Numbered from the stretch's first letter, positions 33,122 through 42,135 are shown. The stretch: 64,000 nucleotides of DNA from Neorhizobium tomejilense (GCA_002968845.1 PVBG01000024.1:21915-85914); one strand, 5' to 3'. Numbers and translations are program-made. The notes: generated by a model from the sequence alone, not told the origin.

Positions 33122-34204
33122 ATGAGACCGCACTTCGAGGAGCTGTTCCGCGAACACAGCTACAACGTCCGGCCGGGATCGTTCTTTAACGTCGGGCTGG
33201 GCTGGCAACATTCCATCCAGCAGGCCTCGGCCGCCCTGCTCGGTTTCTCGTCGAAAGTCTGGATCAAGGGCGCCTGGAAAGAGGACGGCGCTCTCGTCCT
33301 CGATGTCGATTTCGAGGGCGAGCCGGATACGGAGACTGCCAACGGCGTTCGGAAGCTCCTGCAGGCTGTCCGCGATAAGTCTCTGACCGTCTGCGAAGCC
33401 TGCGGCAAGCCGGGATCGCCGCGCAGCCTGAGCGCTGTCCGCTGCGATGAACATGCGGCCCTGATGTCGCTGAAAGAGGCGTCGAAGCTGACCGGAATGT
33501 TCCAGACAGCGATCTGGTGGATCATTGATGTCGGGGATATCCTTCCGGCGCTGACGATCCTGCACGATGGCACCGTCTGGCACGAAGAAGCCGAGTTCGG
33601 CTTTACGGCGGCCGACATCGTTCGGTTTCAGGAAGAGCGAGACCGTCGCAAGTTCAAGCACGTCCACGAACAGTTCTCATATGTGGTGCCGGCGACAGCC
33701 AAGTTTGACTGCGGACCCGGATGGGAGACCGTCATCAGACAACTGGCCGAGAGGCTGGGTCGGCTCCCCGGCCCTCCGAAACTGGTCGGCGGCAACGAAA
33801 AGTTCGGCAGCTTCCAGTGCAGAATCGTGCCGCACAAGGCGGAACGCGACGACGCGATCGACGAGCTAGCGCGCGAAACCCGGAAGCTGTCCCTGACAAT
33901 CTGCGAGGAGTGCGGCGCACCTGGTCGGCTCCGCGTGGGACAGAACATCGCCAAGACCACTTGCGACCGCCATGCTCACCTCGTTGGGCCGCTGCGCGAG
34001 GAGGATGGCTGGGTCGTGGATCTACCGCCGACAGGAGGGCCGATCTATGCCGACGGCCAGCAGGGACGATATGGCATCGATCGGGATCATCCTGAGGTCG
34101 AGCAACAGAAGCGGATCGCCGCGGCGCTGGGAAAGTCGGAAATAACCGACACTGAGGGCGACAAAGTCGGGAATGGTCGACAGGATGATGATAGTCGACG
34201 CTGA
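33122..34204 (+). CDS. Internally duplicated zinc-knuckle protein, 360 aa
   Basis: ATG 33122, 13 bases after the nuclease stop. Two related modules are visible. Module 1 (~1-115): FREHSYNVRPGSFFNVGLGW, then CEACGKPG...CDEHAAL. Module 2 (~180-300): HEQFSYVVPATAKFDCGPGW, then CEECGAPG...CDRHAHL. Each ends in C-x2-C...C-x2-H, a likely zinc site. Between them sits a helix-turn stretch (VGDILPALTILHDG). No family recognised. The C-terminal 60 residues look disordered. Confidence 0.75.
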   Translation: MRPHFEELFREHSYNVRPGSFFNVGLGWQHSIQQASAALLGFSSKVWIKGAWKEDGALVLDVDFEGEPDTETANGVRKLLQAVRDKSLTVCEACGKPGSPRSLSAVRCDEHAALMSLKEASKLTGMFQTAIWWIIDVGDILPALTILHDGTVWHEEAEFGFTAADIVRFQEERDRRKFKHVHEQFSYVVPATAKFDCGPGWETVIRQLAERLGRLPGPPKLVGGNEKFGSFQCRIVPHKAERDDAIDELARETRKLSLTICEECGAPGRLRVGQNIAKTTCDRHAHLVGPLREEDGWVVDLPPTGGPIYADGQQGRYGIDRDHPEVEQQKRIAAALGKSEITDTEGDKVGNGRQDDDSRR

Positions 34205-34219
34205 TCGTCAAACGGCTTC

Positions 34220-35341
34220 CTACTTGAAGTCCGGCTCCACGGAACCAAAGTCGACAGCTATGCCTCGACGGCCGTCGATTTCCAAATCCACCAAGTCTGG
34301 ATCGCGATCATTAGACTTTGAGAATGTTGCCACAGCATTCAGGCTGAAATAAGCGGGCGCACTAACGTCTGAGGAACCAAGGGTAACGTAATCCCTGTCG
34401 ATGCCATCCCTGACCGAAAAACCAAAACTCGCGTCGACTTGGGCCTCGACTGTAAGATCGAAGCTGACCACCACTTCTTCGTCATTCGATGAGACGACGA
34501 CTATCGCTGTTTTGTCTTTGTAATCCCAATTGTATATCGAAGCGCTCTCGATCTGGTAGTCGTAAGAGAACGAGGAATTGGCCTCCACATCGAAGTCATA
34601 GCCGTCGATATAATACTCAAGTCTGTTTTGGATTTCCTTCTCAAGGCTGGTAGCAGAACCCGACCTGATCGAACTAACAACACGCGCGGCGATGACGCTT
34701 TCCTGGTCATTAAATAATCCCAGAGCGGCAGACAGGTCGTCAATGTGGATGATCTCATTTGAATCTGATGCGAACGATTCCCAGTCTCCGTCCCTGCACA
34801 CAGCGAGGACAAGAGTGTCATTTGCACGAGCCCACTTCTCCAATGACAAGAGAGCAATGGCGTCGGGAAATTCGGACTTCTTCTCAGAGGACTTTCCAAA
34901 TGGTGGCAGCACGCCGAAATAGCGACGCAGCAATTCAGTGCTCTCCGCCTGATTGCTGATCAACGTAGCGCCGACCCGCTCTAAATATTCGGCAATTTGT
35001 TCGTCAGCGATCTCGAAAGGATCCACATCGATCCCGAGATCATTGGCGATGTCATTCGCTTTCATTGACGAGTGGCTCGCCTTGAAAAACTGATTGATCC
35101 CCGCCTTGGCCTTCGTCGCCGCTTCCGCAACAGCCTTCGCAATGTGGTTACGGACTTCCCCAGTTGTTACCGGGCTAAGGACGAAGCTGATATCCTTGCC
35201 CTTGAACTGCTCAACTGCCGTCAAAGCCTTGTACTCCAGATTGCAGCCGAACTTGTCGAAAACACTGGTATCCATCGTTATCGCGAGGATTTCGCCCGCT
35301 GCGATAAGTGCTTTGATTTCGTCCAGTGTCTTTTGAGGCAT
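34220..35341 (-). CDS. PIN-like (DUF4935-type) nuclease-domain protein, 373 aa
   Basis: ATG 35341. N-terminal ~190 residues fit a PIN-like domain: LAITMDTSVFDKF with the first Asp, SPVTTGEVRNHI with a Glu, EFPDAIALLSLEKWA with a central Asp, and VLAVCRDGDWESFA with the late Asp pair. PIN proteins cut RNA. The C-terminal half is beta-rich (DFDVEANSSFSYDYQIESAS) and may bind a partner. Single gene, more AT-rich than its neighbours, with no small antitoxin beside it. Confidence 0.7.
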   Translation of the reverse strand: MPQKTLDEIKALIAAGEILAITMDTSVFDKFGCNLEYKALTAVEQFKGKDISFVLSPVTTGEVRNHIAKAVAEAATKAKAGINQFFKASHSSMKANDIANDLGIDVDPFEIADEQIAEYLERVGATLISNQAESTELLRRYFGVLPPFGKSSEKKSEFPDAIALLSLEKWARANDTLVLAVCRDGDWESFASDSNEIIHIDDLSAALGLFNDQESVIAARVVSSIRSGSATSLEKEIQNRLEYYIDGYDFDVEANSSFSYDYQIESASIYNWDYKDKTAIVVVSSNDEEVVVSFDLTVEAQVDASFGFSVRDGIDRDYVTLGSSDVSAPAYFSLNAVATFSKSNDRDPDLVDLEIDGRRGIAVDFGSVEPDFK

Positions 35342-35499
35342 CGGTGCATTCCGGAGTTGTGGTCAGAATTTCCAATTACACCGATCGATAGCTGCCCCCG
35401 ACGCACTGTCAAGAAGGATCCAATTAGGGCCTCGTACCAAGGCCAGTCGCACGATCTCAGCATCATCGATCGCGCCGATTTACCAGCCTGCACAGCGGT

Positions 35500-36063
35500 C
35501 TACCAGTCGTCGAAATCTTGCATTTTGCTCAAGCCTGAGACCTCATTTGCATGGGTTCCATTAGTATATCTCTCGTTGTCCCATACCGCGTATAGTAGAT
35601 TCTCGCCCGGATTTTCTGCTTTGTTTAGAACAAAGTCATATAAATCGAGAAATAGCTGCTCGTAATACTTAGCCAGTCGATTTTCTAGCGGAGTAAATGT
35701 TGTGTAGAGAAAAGAGGTCTGCGGCCACTTAGTTTTAATATGGCTGGCAACGCGGGTTTCTGGAGGCCCCTTCCCGACATAGGCACACATCATCGTATGG
35801 GTTCCATGGTCGCTACAGGCTTCATAATCGACCCACAGGTGATATAGACCAGACTGACCCCTCAGAGTTCTGAGAAAGAGACCGTGATTCAAGTCGCCAA
35901 CAACAGAGTCTTCGCTGACGGGTATCATCATGCAAAATTTACTCTCGTTCACCAACACGTTAGCTGCGATCGGCTTTGCTAGCTCATTCGCAGCGATCTT
36001 ATCGAATCTACTGTAGTCCGGGTTCTGGCACGGGAAATCATGGTCTTCGCAGCTCGTCATCAT
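35500..36063 (-). CDS. GIY-YIG-like protein, 187 aa
   Basis: ATG 36063 (or one codon later). Central SGLYHLWVDYEACSDHGT and MCAYVGKGPPETRVASHIKT resemble the GIY and YIG strands with a following Arg/His helix, and ENRLAKYYEQLFLDLYDF could supply the catalytic Glu. The match is plausible, not certain. AT-rich, isolated, next to the PIN gene; both appear to be late arrivals between plasmid operons. Confidence 0.6.
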   Translation of the reverse strand: MMTSCEDHDFPCQNPDYSRFDKIAANELAKPIAANVLVNESKFCMMIPVSEDSVVGDLNHGLFLRTLRGQSGLYHLWVDYEACSDHGTHTMMCAYVGKGPPETRVASHIKTKWPQTSFLYTTFTPLENRLAKYYEQLFLDLYDFVLNKAENPGENLLYAVWDNERYTNGTHANEVSGLSKMQDFDDW

Positions 36064-36262
36064 TTGTCACACCTGTTCTCTGGCGTAGGTTTCTAGCAAA
36101 TGCCGCCGCCCTTCGACAGACGCATGAGTTCTAATGCCCGCCTCTCGAAATTCTGACAGCGGGCCGACTGCGGGACCGCGGCGGATGTGCCTAACTACCT
36201 GCCATAGCCTCAGTAACCTTAGGTCCCCTTACGCGACCCTGCCGCGGAGTGCCATCGCGGAG

Positions 36263-36334
36263 CTAGCGAGCCAGGACCGGAGCAGCGCGCACCTCTTCCC
36301 TCGTCGGGCGAGCGCCATTGAAGTGTTCGATCAT
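36263..36334 (-). CDS. 23-codon truncated paralogue of the next gene's N-terminus
   Basis: ATG 36334, two bases after the stop of the 159-aa gene, to TAG 36263. The product MIEHFNGARPTREEVRAAPV parallels the neighbour's start MLMEKFNGSAPAQAELSAAP. It reads as a duplicate gene cut after its N-terminus, exactly where the island with the PIN and GIY-YIG genes begins. It could instead be a real micro-protein; I favour truncation. Confidence 0.5.
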   Translation of the reverse strand: MIEHFNGARPTREEVRAAPVLAR

Positions 36335-36336
36335 GG

Positions 36337-36816
36337 TCAGCAAGGTGCGCGTTCCTTCCGGTACGTGGCCAGCAGGAGCTTGGCAGCCACGATCTTGATG
36401 TGTCCTTGGGAATAGAGGACAGCGATGAGCTGCTCGATGATATCGATCTCGTCCTCGGGCTTGCCGGACAGGTCTTCGATGATCGCGACGTATGCGAGAA
36501 TGTCCCATGCGCGGGGCCGAACACCGACGTTACGCGCGATCTCGCGGACCTGGCTCTCGACGGCTCCTGCAGGCGTGCCGAGGCGGTAGATGCTGTTCTT
36601 CGTCCGAACCCATGCCGGAGGAGCTGAGGGATCGATCTGGTCGAGAGCGGACGTCGTGATGAAATTGGCGTCCGGGATCTTGGAATGGCTGGATACGAAC
36701 CCGGTGACATCCGTCGTGCCATTGTCATTCGGAAGGAGCTGCCAGCGGTCAACGACAGGTGCGGCCGACAGCTCGGCTTGCGCAGGGGCGGATCCGTTGA
36801 ACTTCTCCATCAGCAT
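36337..36816 (-). CDS. Hypothetical protein, 159 aa
   Basis: ATG 36816 overlaps the preceding stop (ATGA). Begins MLMEKFNGSAPAQAELSAAP; the C-terminal half is helical (AWDILAYVAIIEDLSGKPED). Last intact gene of the operon starting at 37647. Its N-terminus is duplicated in the remnant at 36263. No family recognised. Confidence 0.7.
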   Translation of the reverse strand: MLMEKFNGSAPAQAELSAAPVVDRWQLLPNDNGTTDVTGFVSSHSKIPDANFITTSALDQIDPSAPPAWVRTKNSIYRLGTPAGAVESQVREIARNVGVRPRAWDILAYVAIIEDLSGKPEDEIDIIEQLIAVLYSQGHIKIVAAKLLLATYRKERAPC

Positions 36817-37010
36817 CACTCGTCTCCGGTTGCCCGGTCTTCGCACCAAGTCGGCATCTTCTTCCGTTCTTCAGGGGCGGCGTCGAGCCAGCCTTGGCAG
36901 AGACGCCGCCCCTCTCGATTCCGGTATTCCGGATCATCCCACTCGGAGGCCGTCTGAACGACGTAGACCGTGCCGATAATCCCGGCGACGACAAGGATGA
37001 AGGACTTCAT
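36816..37010 (-). CDS. Small membrane-anchored protein, 64 aa
   Basis: ATG 37010, overlapping the previous stop. One N-terminal membrane helix or signal anchor (MKSFILVVAGIIGTVYVVQT), then a short charged tail with two Cys (RLCQGWLDAAPEERKKMPTW). It shares layout with the two genes upstream (helix plus Cys-containing tail). Confidence 0.7.
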   Translation of the reverse strand: MKSFILVVAGIIGTVYVVQTASEWDDPEYRNREGRRLCQGWLDAAPEERKKMPTWCEDRATGDE

Positions 37011-37372
37011 CAGATCGCGTCCGGATAAGCCTCGCACCATGCCAGCTCGCGGGTTCCCGAGCGAACTGTCTGCTCAACCCACGTGGCCGCGTGGTAGCGC
37101 GGGCAGACGGTGGACGCAGCGCGCTCGCGGACTTCCGGACGGTCATAACCGCGGATGCGTGCGATGCTGGCCTCGTGGGCGGCCCAACTCTTCGAGACCA
37201 TGGGGAACGCGGTAGCGCCTACGCCGTACACGTTGACGGCAACCGTGGCGGCCAGAGCAGCACCAATGCCCAGCGTGACAGCAGCGGTCACAACGCGCGG
37301 AGCGACGATGAAGGCGCCTACGCCGATAGCAGTCCAGGCCTGCCAAGGGAGGGTCGAGATGTAGTCCAGCAT
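37010..37372 (-). CDS. Membrane protein, 120 aa
   Basis: ATG 37372 (MLDYISTLPWQAWTAIGVGA) with GGAGAGCAAC upstream. Two hydrophobic segments between residues 10 and 60, then a soluble tail with two Cys (STVCPRYHAATWVEQ ... WCEAYPDAI). Part of a four-gene membrane-protein operon under the operator promoter at 37703. Possibly transfer-related. Confidence 0.7.
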   Translation of the reverse strand: MLDYISTLPWQAWTAIGVGAFIVAPRVVTAAVTLGIGAALAATVAVNVYGVGATAFPMVSKSWAAHEASIARIRGYDRPEVRERAASTVCPRYHAATWVEQTVRSGTRELAWCEAYPDAI

Positions 37373-37383
37373 GTTGCTCTCCT

Positions 37384-37647
37384 TCAGAAACGGTTGCGGT
37401 AGTCGTTGCACCAGCCCAGAGTGCTGAACTGACGGCCGATCCAGCTAAGGTCGTAGAAGTCAGGGCAGACGTTTTTGAAGACAAGCTCGTAACCATCCTC
37501 GCGGATGGCGGCGACGCGAACCTTCTCGACCTGGATGCGGGAATAGTGCTGGGACCAGCTATCCCATGCCGACCCGAGAAGGCCGGAATACCAAGTCACG
37601 CCAAGGACGGCGATGACCTGAAGTGCTGGTGAAACAGAGCGGCTCAT
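37384..37647 (-). CDS. Small membrane-anchored protein, 87 aa
   Basis: ATG 37647 with AAGGAGATCGCCC upstream. One hydrophobic segment (ALQVIAVLGVTWYSGLLGSA), then a soluble part with two Cys (FKNVCPDFYDLSWIGRQ ... GWCNDYRNRF). First gene after the operator-bearing promoter. The three consecutive membrane proteins share a C...WC pattern in their tails. Confidence 0.7.
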   Translation of the reverse strand: MSRSVSPALQVIAVLGVTWYSGLLGSAWDSWSQHYSRIQVEKVRVAAIREDGYELVFKNVCPDFYDLSWIGRQFSTLGWCNDYRNRF

Positions 37648-37702
37648 AACGGGCGATCTCCTTGCGGAAAGGGGCGGCCATGGAGGCTCGCCTTCGCCTT
37701 AT

Positions 37703-37732
37703 AAAATAGTAGCCAATGGCTACCTTTGTCAA
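37703..37732 (-). promoter_or_regulatory. Promoter with palindromic operator (GTAGCCA regulon)
   Basis: Minus strand: TTGACA (37732-37727), 18-bp spacer, TATTTT (37708-37703). The perfect palindrome GTAGCCA-A-TGGCTAC (37709-37723) sits in the spacer. The whole 30-bp block is nearly identical to 32007-32036. Drives the four membrane-protein genes down to 36337. Confidence 0.8.
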
Positions 37733-37747
37733 CAATATTCGAGCATG

Positions 37748-37771
37748 AAAAAGGCGGCCCTGAAGCCGCCT
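37748..37771 (-). terminator. Rho-independent terminator
   Basis: GGCGGC-TTCAGG-GCCGCC followed by TTTTT on the minus strand, 24 bases beyond the stop of the 301-aa gene. It closes the 42819-37795 operon just before the next promoter. Confidence 0.85.
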
Positions 37772-37794
37772 CGATCGTCGCCATGGAATGTTAA

Positions 37795-38700
37795 TCAGAG
37801 ATCCAGCTTCGCCTTCGGCTTCTTCACCTCGACAGGCTTGGCGGCTTCAAGATCGACCTTCGGCTCAGACTTAACGCTCGCCGTCGTCGCCGTCGCGTCC
37901 ACCACCGGAGGCGTGACCTTCCTCTCGGCGGTCGTCACCTGCGTCTGCACAGCCGGGACAACGTCGACGGCCTCAACTTCTTTCTCAACGGCAATGCTGA
38001 TCTCGGCCTGCTGAACAGGCTCGGCAGCAGGAAGGTCCACCTTGGCCTTCTGGATCGGCTGGCCGCCCTCGGCCGCAACTGCAGCATTCAAGTCTGCCTC
38101 AAAGGAAGCCGCCTGGTGCGCGGTCGTTTCCGTGGAAGCGATCAACGGCACCTGCTCCGACGTAGGCTCGGTTTCCGGCAACTTGAGGCCCAGCATGTCC
38201 GGAATGACCGTTGACGGCTTCAGGCCGAGCGCGACCGCCTGTTCGACCTTCTGGGCATCGGCCGGAGCAACAGCGCCCCAGAAGCGGCCCTGCTCGTCAT
38301 ACAGCGGGATGCTCTCGTCGATCTCCTCCTCGGGAGTAGAAGAGGAAGCGAGGTTCGCGGCGTACTCCGTCATCTGCTCGACGGTAGGCTTGGCCTCCGG
38401 GATCGGAGCCTTGTCACCATCAGGAAGGACGAAGGCTGCCACGGCTGCGCCTCCGGCGACGGTGGCAGGGGCAACCTTGTTTCGGTTCCGGGAACTGTTG
38501 TTCCGGGCAGGCTCCTCACCGACGCGGCCGATGAGCTGGTCACCCTTGTTGCGCTTGCCTCCGCCCTTCTGTGCGCCCTCCATGGCTTTGCCGAGGAGAT
38601 AGACGCCAAGTCCAATGCCCAGCTCCTTGCCACCTGCATGTGCGGGTGCTGCGATGGCCGTCGAGATCAGAAGGGCGATGACTGCAGTAGTTTTCTTCAT
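37795..38700 (-). CDS. Exported low-complexity protein, 301 aa
   Basis: ATG 38700 gives a signal peptide (MKKTTAVIALLISTAIAAPA with AHA cleavage). The mature protein is Ala/Glu/Val/Pro-rich and likely extended, with a short hydrophobic stretch near residues 75-90 (ATVAGGAAVAAFVLPDG). A C-terminal KPKAKLDL tail repeats the earlier QKAKVDL and EPKVDL. Envelope-spanning role possible; no family recognised. Last gene of its operon. Confidence 0.75.
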   Translation of the reverse strand: MKKTTAVIALLISTAIAAPAHAGGKELGIGLGVYLLGKAMEGAQKGGGKRNKGDQLIGRVGEEPARNNSSRNRNKVAPATVAGGAAVAAFVLPDGDKAPIPEAKPTVEQMTEYAANLASSSTPEEEIDESIPLYDEQGRFWGAVAPADAQKVEQAVALGLKPSTVIPDMLGLKLPETEPTSEQVPLIASTETTAHQAASFEADLNAAVAAEGGQPIQKAKVDLPAAEPVQQAEISIAVEKEVEAVDVVPAVQTQVTTAERKVTPPVVDATATTASVKSEPKVDLEAAKPVEVKKPKAKLDL

Positions 38701-38713
38701 GATGCCGTACTCC

Positions 38714-38908
38714 TTACTGAACGGTCGGGTGTGGACGGTGTGTCGGTGGCTCGATGCCATTGATCCGGCACCAGGTGTCTGCGATCTCCCGGAAGTGCGG
38801 GAGATCATCGTGGGCGAAAGCTCGGCTGCCGTAGAAGTCGTTGGCAGCCTCGCAATTCTCTTCGTTCTCAAGCCACTCGCGGACCTGATCTTCGAGGGAC
38901 TTGGACAT
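38714..38908 (-). CDS. Hypothetical protein, 64 aa
   Basis: ATG 38908 overlaps the stop of the 478-aa gene (ATGA or similar). Acidic, helical, with DQVREWLENEENCEAANDFY at the start; two Cys. Coupled to both neighbours. No family recognised. Confidence 0.65.
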   Translation of the reverse strand: MSKSLEDQVREWLENEENCEAANDFYGSRAFAHDDLPHFREIADTWCRINGIEPPTHRPHPTVQ

Positions 38909-40344
38909 CAGGCTGCCATCCCCGGCCCACGGCGGAGTTCTTCGTCTTGCTGTGGCTGCTGAGCCTGAGAGGCTTCCTTTTGATCCTGCTGGGCGCAGGT
39001 AGACCTGAAGTGGTCAAGCGCGGCATCCCCGGATCCTTTCGACGAAGCAGCCTGCTCCTGAGGCTCACTGATCGCCGTCTGCTGCCCAGCCTCGTTGGAG
39101 GCTTCTTTCTCAACTGCTGGGGCGAACGCCTTCTCCTTCGCCTCAATGTCGGCCTTCAGCTCGCGGAACATTTGCAGAGCTGGATCGACCTCAACGTCCT
39201 TCTTTGCCTCGCCCTGTGTTTCTGGCTTGGTATCGATCTCCTGAGCTGGCACGCCATTTATCTCGGGAAGCTGCTCAGCACTGACGCCGGGAGCGGCCTC
39301 AGTATTTCCCTCGGAGATTTCCTCGCCATTCGCCTCGTGCGCAGGCTTATCATTCTGCTGTGGGGACATCACAGGCTCTTCCTTGGTGGCAGGCTCCTGC
39401 TTGGCCTCGGATGCTTCCTGAGGAGCGGCAGCGATATCCTGCGCCTGCTGGACATCGGACATATCACCACGAAGCAGCGCAGCAGTCTCTTTCTGGCTTT
39501 CCGTCATCGGCTGGCTAGCCACCTGGTTCATTTCTACGACAGCTTCGGAGGCTAGTTCCTTAGACTGGCCCCAGATCTCCTGGTGTTGCTCAAGTTCAAC
39601 ATTACGATCCTGCGAATGTACCTGCTGCGTTTCACTTGGAGCATGGGGCATCAGCTCGATCTCACGGTTGACATCGGCCTGCGGCGTGACCTCGGTAGTG
39701 CCTTCGCGCCACTCGGAAGTGATCTCGCTGTCGCGAATTTTCTCTACTGCCGCGAGGATTTCCGCGCGGTCAAATGACTGAAGAATATTCCCTTCAAGAT
39801 CGATGGAATGGAGATTGCCGGGTTCACTCGGATCTTTTGCAAAGATGGCGTGATCCGATCCTCGCGGTAGCTCCCACTGGCCGGAATCTCGTTCAAGATA
39901 GTCAATCGCATCTGAGGGCAATTGGCTTCCATGAAGGAGAAGCTGGGCGGCCTCTTCGTTCGTAAACGGTACATACTCCGGGGCCTCCCAAGCATTGTCC
40001 GCGACCTCCTCCGCAGTGAGGATTTCAACTTCAACATCATGCTCATAGATCGGCTGGTGGTCAGCATCGATGCCGACAACCTTTTCGCTCTCGAGTTCAT
40101 CCATCGTCTCGACGACTTCAGCAGGGCCCTCGTTCTGATAACCAGCGATCTTCTGATCCGCGACCTGTCGATCTTCGAGCTTCTGCTCGGCCAGCTCTGC
40201 GGCGTGCTGCTCCTTCACCTCCTGCTGCTGTTCGAACTGGACACGATCCTCAGCTTCTTCGGCGACGAACTGATCGCGAGCGAGATCATCCTTCTCAACG
40301 AACTTGTTCTCCTCCCTGCCCTTGTCTTCACGCTCGCCCAGCAC
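38908..40344 (-). CDS. Glu/Gln-rich, largely disordered protein, 478 aa
   Basis: GTG 40344 is the best available start. Very rich in Glu, Gln and Ala. The first 70 residues (FEQQQEVKEQHAAELAEQKL) resemble the C-terminal part of the 581-aa neighbour (FDQQQEAKEQKEAQRVENKR), so the two may have arisen by duplication. Residues ~120-250 are more ordered (EYVPFTNEEAAQLLLHGSQL). No catalytic motif. Position between envelope-type genes and the coupling-protein operon suggests a transfer role, not proven. Confidence 0.7.
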   Translation of the reverse strand: MLGEREDKGREENKFVEKDDLARDQFVAEEAEDRVQFEQQQEVKEQHAAELAEQKLEDRQVADQKIAGYQNEGPAEVVETMDELESEKVVGIDADHQPIYEHDVEVEILTAEEVADNAWEAPEYVPFTNEEAAQLLLHGSQLPSDAIDYLERDSGQWELPRGSDHAIFAKDPSEPGNLHSIDLEGNILQSFDRAEILAAVEKIRDSEITSEWREGTTEVTPQADVNREIELMPHAPSETQQVHSQDRNVELEQHQEIWGQSKELASEAVVEMNQVASQPMTESQKETAALLRGDMSDVQQAQDIAAAPQEASEAKQEPATKEEPVMSPQQNDKPAHEANGEEISEGNTEAAPGVSAEQLPEINGVPAQEIDTKPETQGEAKKDVEVDPALQMFRELKADIEAKEKAFAPAVEKEASNEAGQQTAISEPQEQAASSKGSGDAALDHFRSTCAQQDQKEASQAQQPQQDEELRRGPGMAA

Positions 40345-40377
40345 TTCAGCCCGGATTTGCTCGTATCCTTCTTGCGT

Positions 40378-42123
40378 TCAGACGGAGTCATCACTCCCGA
40401 ACTCCTGCTGTCGCTCGAAGACCGCGATATCCTGCTCCCACTGCCTATCTGCCGCCGCCTGCTCTTCATTCGCAGCATTCAACGCCTGCTGTTCCCGCTC
40501 CCACTGAGCTTCGGACATGTCGTCGGGCCGCTTGCCTTCCGTAAGGGCGTCCTCGAGGCGCTTGTTCTCTACGCGCTGCGCTTCTTTCTGCTCCTTCGCC
40601 TCCTGCTGCTGGTCGAACTCGACGCCGCGCATCTCCTGGAGGAAAGCCTGCACGTCTTCGACAGGCTTCGTGCCAGCAACCTCGCCCTCGCCATTGAAGC
40701 GGATCAGCTCCTTGCCGTCGGCTGACAGGGCATACGTGTACCCGGTCGGGCTGACAGCGGACGCGCCAGTCCCGAGTTCCTGCAGGCGGTCAAGAGCGGT
40801 CGGCTGGCCGTAGACGTATTCGGTCTTCTCCCATGCCGTCTGATCGGCTCCCTCCGGCTTCACGCCAGTAGACTTGTAGATGTCCTTCAGATCGCGGCCT
40901 TCCTCAAACATCTTGTTCGAGTGCCACTGATACTGCTCCTTCAGCCCTTCAGCGGTAAGCGCCCGACCTTCCTGCGGCAAGGCATCGCGAACAGGCTCCT
41001 GCTGGACAGCCAACGCGGGCGCCTGTTCGAACCCATTCTCAACGGACTGCATTTCTTCGGCCGTCACAACGAACGGAGCTTCGACGGCAGGAGTAGAGAG
41101 ATGAGGGAACTCGTTGCCTGTCAGCTTGAGGTAGGCACGCTCATGGCGCTGACCTTCCTGAGGCTCTCGTTGTTCAACCTGTTCCAAAGCGCGCTCGTAG
41201 GGGGTCAATACACCAGTGTAGAGACGGTCCGCTACAGCCGGATCCTCGTGAAGAGCACCGCGGATCTCATCGCGTTCCTGGTCGACCTCTTCACGCCATG
41301 GCAAGCTATCGGTGAACCGGGTGCGGTCTTCGCCCAAGCCGTAGAAAACCGCAAAACGATCGCCGCTCGAGTAGGTGGCGTTCGCCCGCTCCTGAGATTC
41401 CGGCTTCTCTACGACGGCATCATAAACACCACCGAACTCGTGCCAAGCTCGAGCTTCGCCGGGCTCGTCGACAACGAGATGCTCGCCTTCCTTAAAGTAC
41501 GTCGTTCCATCCCGAGTGATTGTCGCCCCCTTCTCGCCCTCAGCCGTCATCCGGGTAATCTCAGAAATCGTGAGCTTGTCAGCGACCGCATCCCACTCCT
41601 TCCGCAGCCCATTGAAGTACTGCTGAGCGGCAGGAACCTTATTTTCAACTGCCCGAAAATCATCCGGGTGAAGATGGGTGAGATCAGCAGGGGGGCGGTC
41701 GGCATACTCGCGGCGCACGGAATCCAAGGCCAGACCGAAGATCTCTTGATCGTCCACTCGGATGAAATCGAAGTCTCCACCTTCTGGAGTAGAGGGAGAA
41801 GCCATGCCGAAGCCCATTCCCATGCCCGGAGCTGCCGACGACGGCTGCGGAGCCGGAGCCTTCATGGCATCGAGCGCGGCACGCTCCTTGCGGCTCATCT
41901 GCGGGGTCGTGTGGGGAGCCATCTGCTGCTGACGCTGGAAACCCTGCGCTGCGTTCAGATCGGTGCGGCCAGCCTTGCGCGGCTGCGGAGGCTTCGGAGT
42001 GGACGGCGTGTAGGCTTCGTCGGCGCGGCCGGGAGTGCCGTCGCTCGCGCTGACGCTGTTGCTGATCTTGCCTTCGTCGGTCGTCTTGTCGGAGCCTTTG
42101 CGGCGACGTGGGGATCTTGCCAT
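40378..42123 (-). CDS. Large hydrophilic protein with repeated features, 581 aa
   Basis: ATG 42123 with AAGGAGATACG upstream. Basic disordered N-terminus (MARSPRRRKGSDKTTDEGK), Pro-rich linker, then repeated short segments around GTTYFKEGEHLV and SPTGYTYALSADGKELIRFN that resemble beta-type substrate-recognition units. Ends in a Gln/Glu coiled tail like that of the 478-aa gene. Contains two STP-frame copies of the GGAGTAGA DNA motif. No family recognised. Confidence 0.7.
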   Translation of the reverse strand: MARSPRRRKGSDKTTDEGKISNSVSASDGTPGRADEAYTPSTPKPPQPRKAGRTDLNAAQGFQRQQQMAPHTTPQMSRKERAALDAMKAPAPQPSSAAPGMGMGFGMASPSTPEGGDFDFIRVDDQEIFGLALDSVRREYADRPPADLTHLHPDDFRAVENKVPAAQQYFNGLRKEWDAVADKLTISEITRMTAEGEKGATITRDGTTYFKEGEHLVVDEPGEARAWHEFGGVYDAVVEKPESQERANATYSSGDRFAVFYGLGEDRTRFTDSLPWREEVDQERDEIRGALHEDPAVADRLYTGVLTPYERALEQVEQREPQEGQRHERAYLKLTGNEFPHLSTPAVEAPFVVTAEEMQSVENGFEQAPALAVQQEPVRDALPQEGRALTAEGLKEQYQWHSNKMFEEGRDLKDIYKSTGVKPEGADQTAWEKTEYVYGQPTALDRLQELGTGASAVSPTGYTYALSADGKELIRFNGEGEVAGTKPVEDVQAFLQEMRGVEFDQQQEAKEQKEAQRVENKRLEDALTEGKRPDDMSEAQWEREQQALNAANEEQAAADRQWEQDIAVFERQQEFGSDDSV

Positions 42124-42135
42124 AGTCGTATCTCC

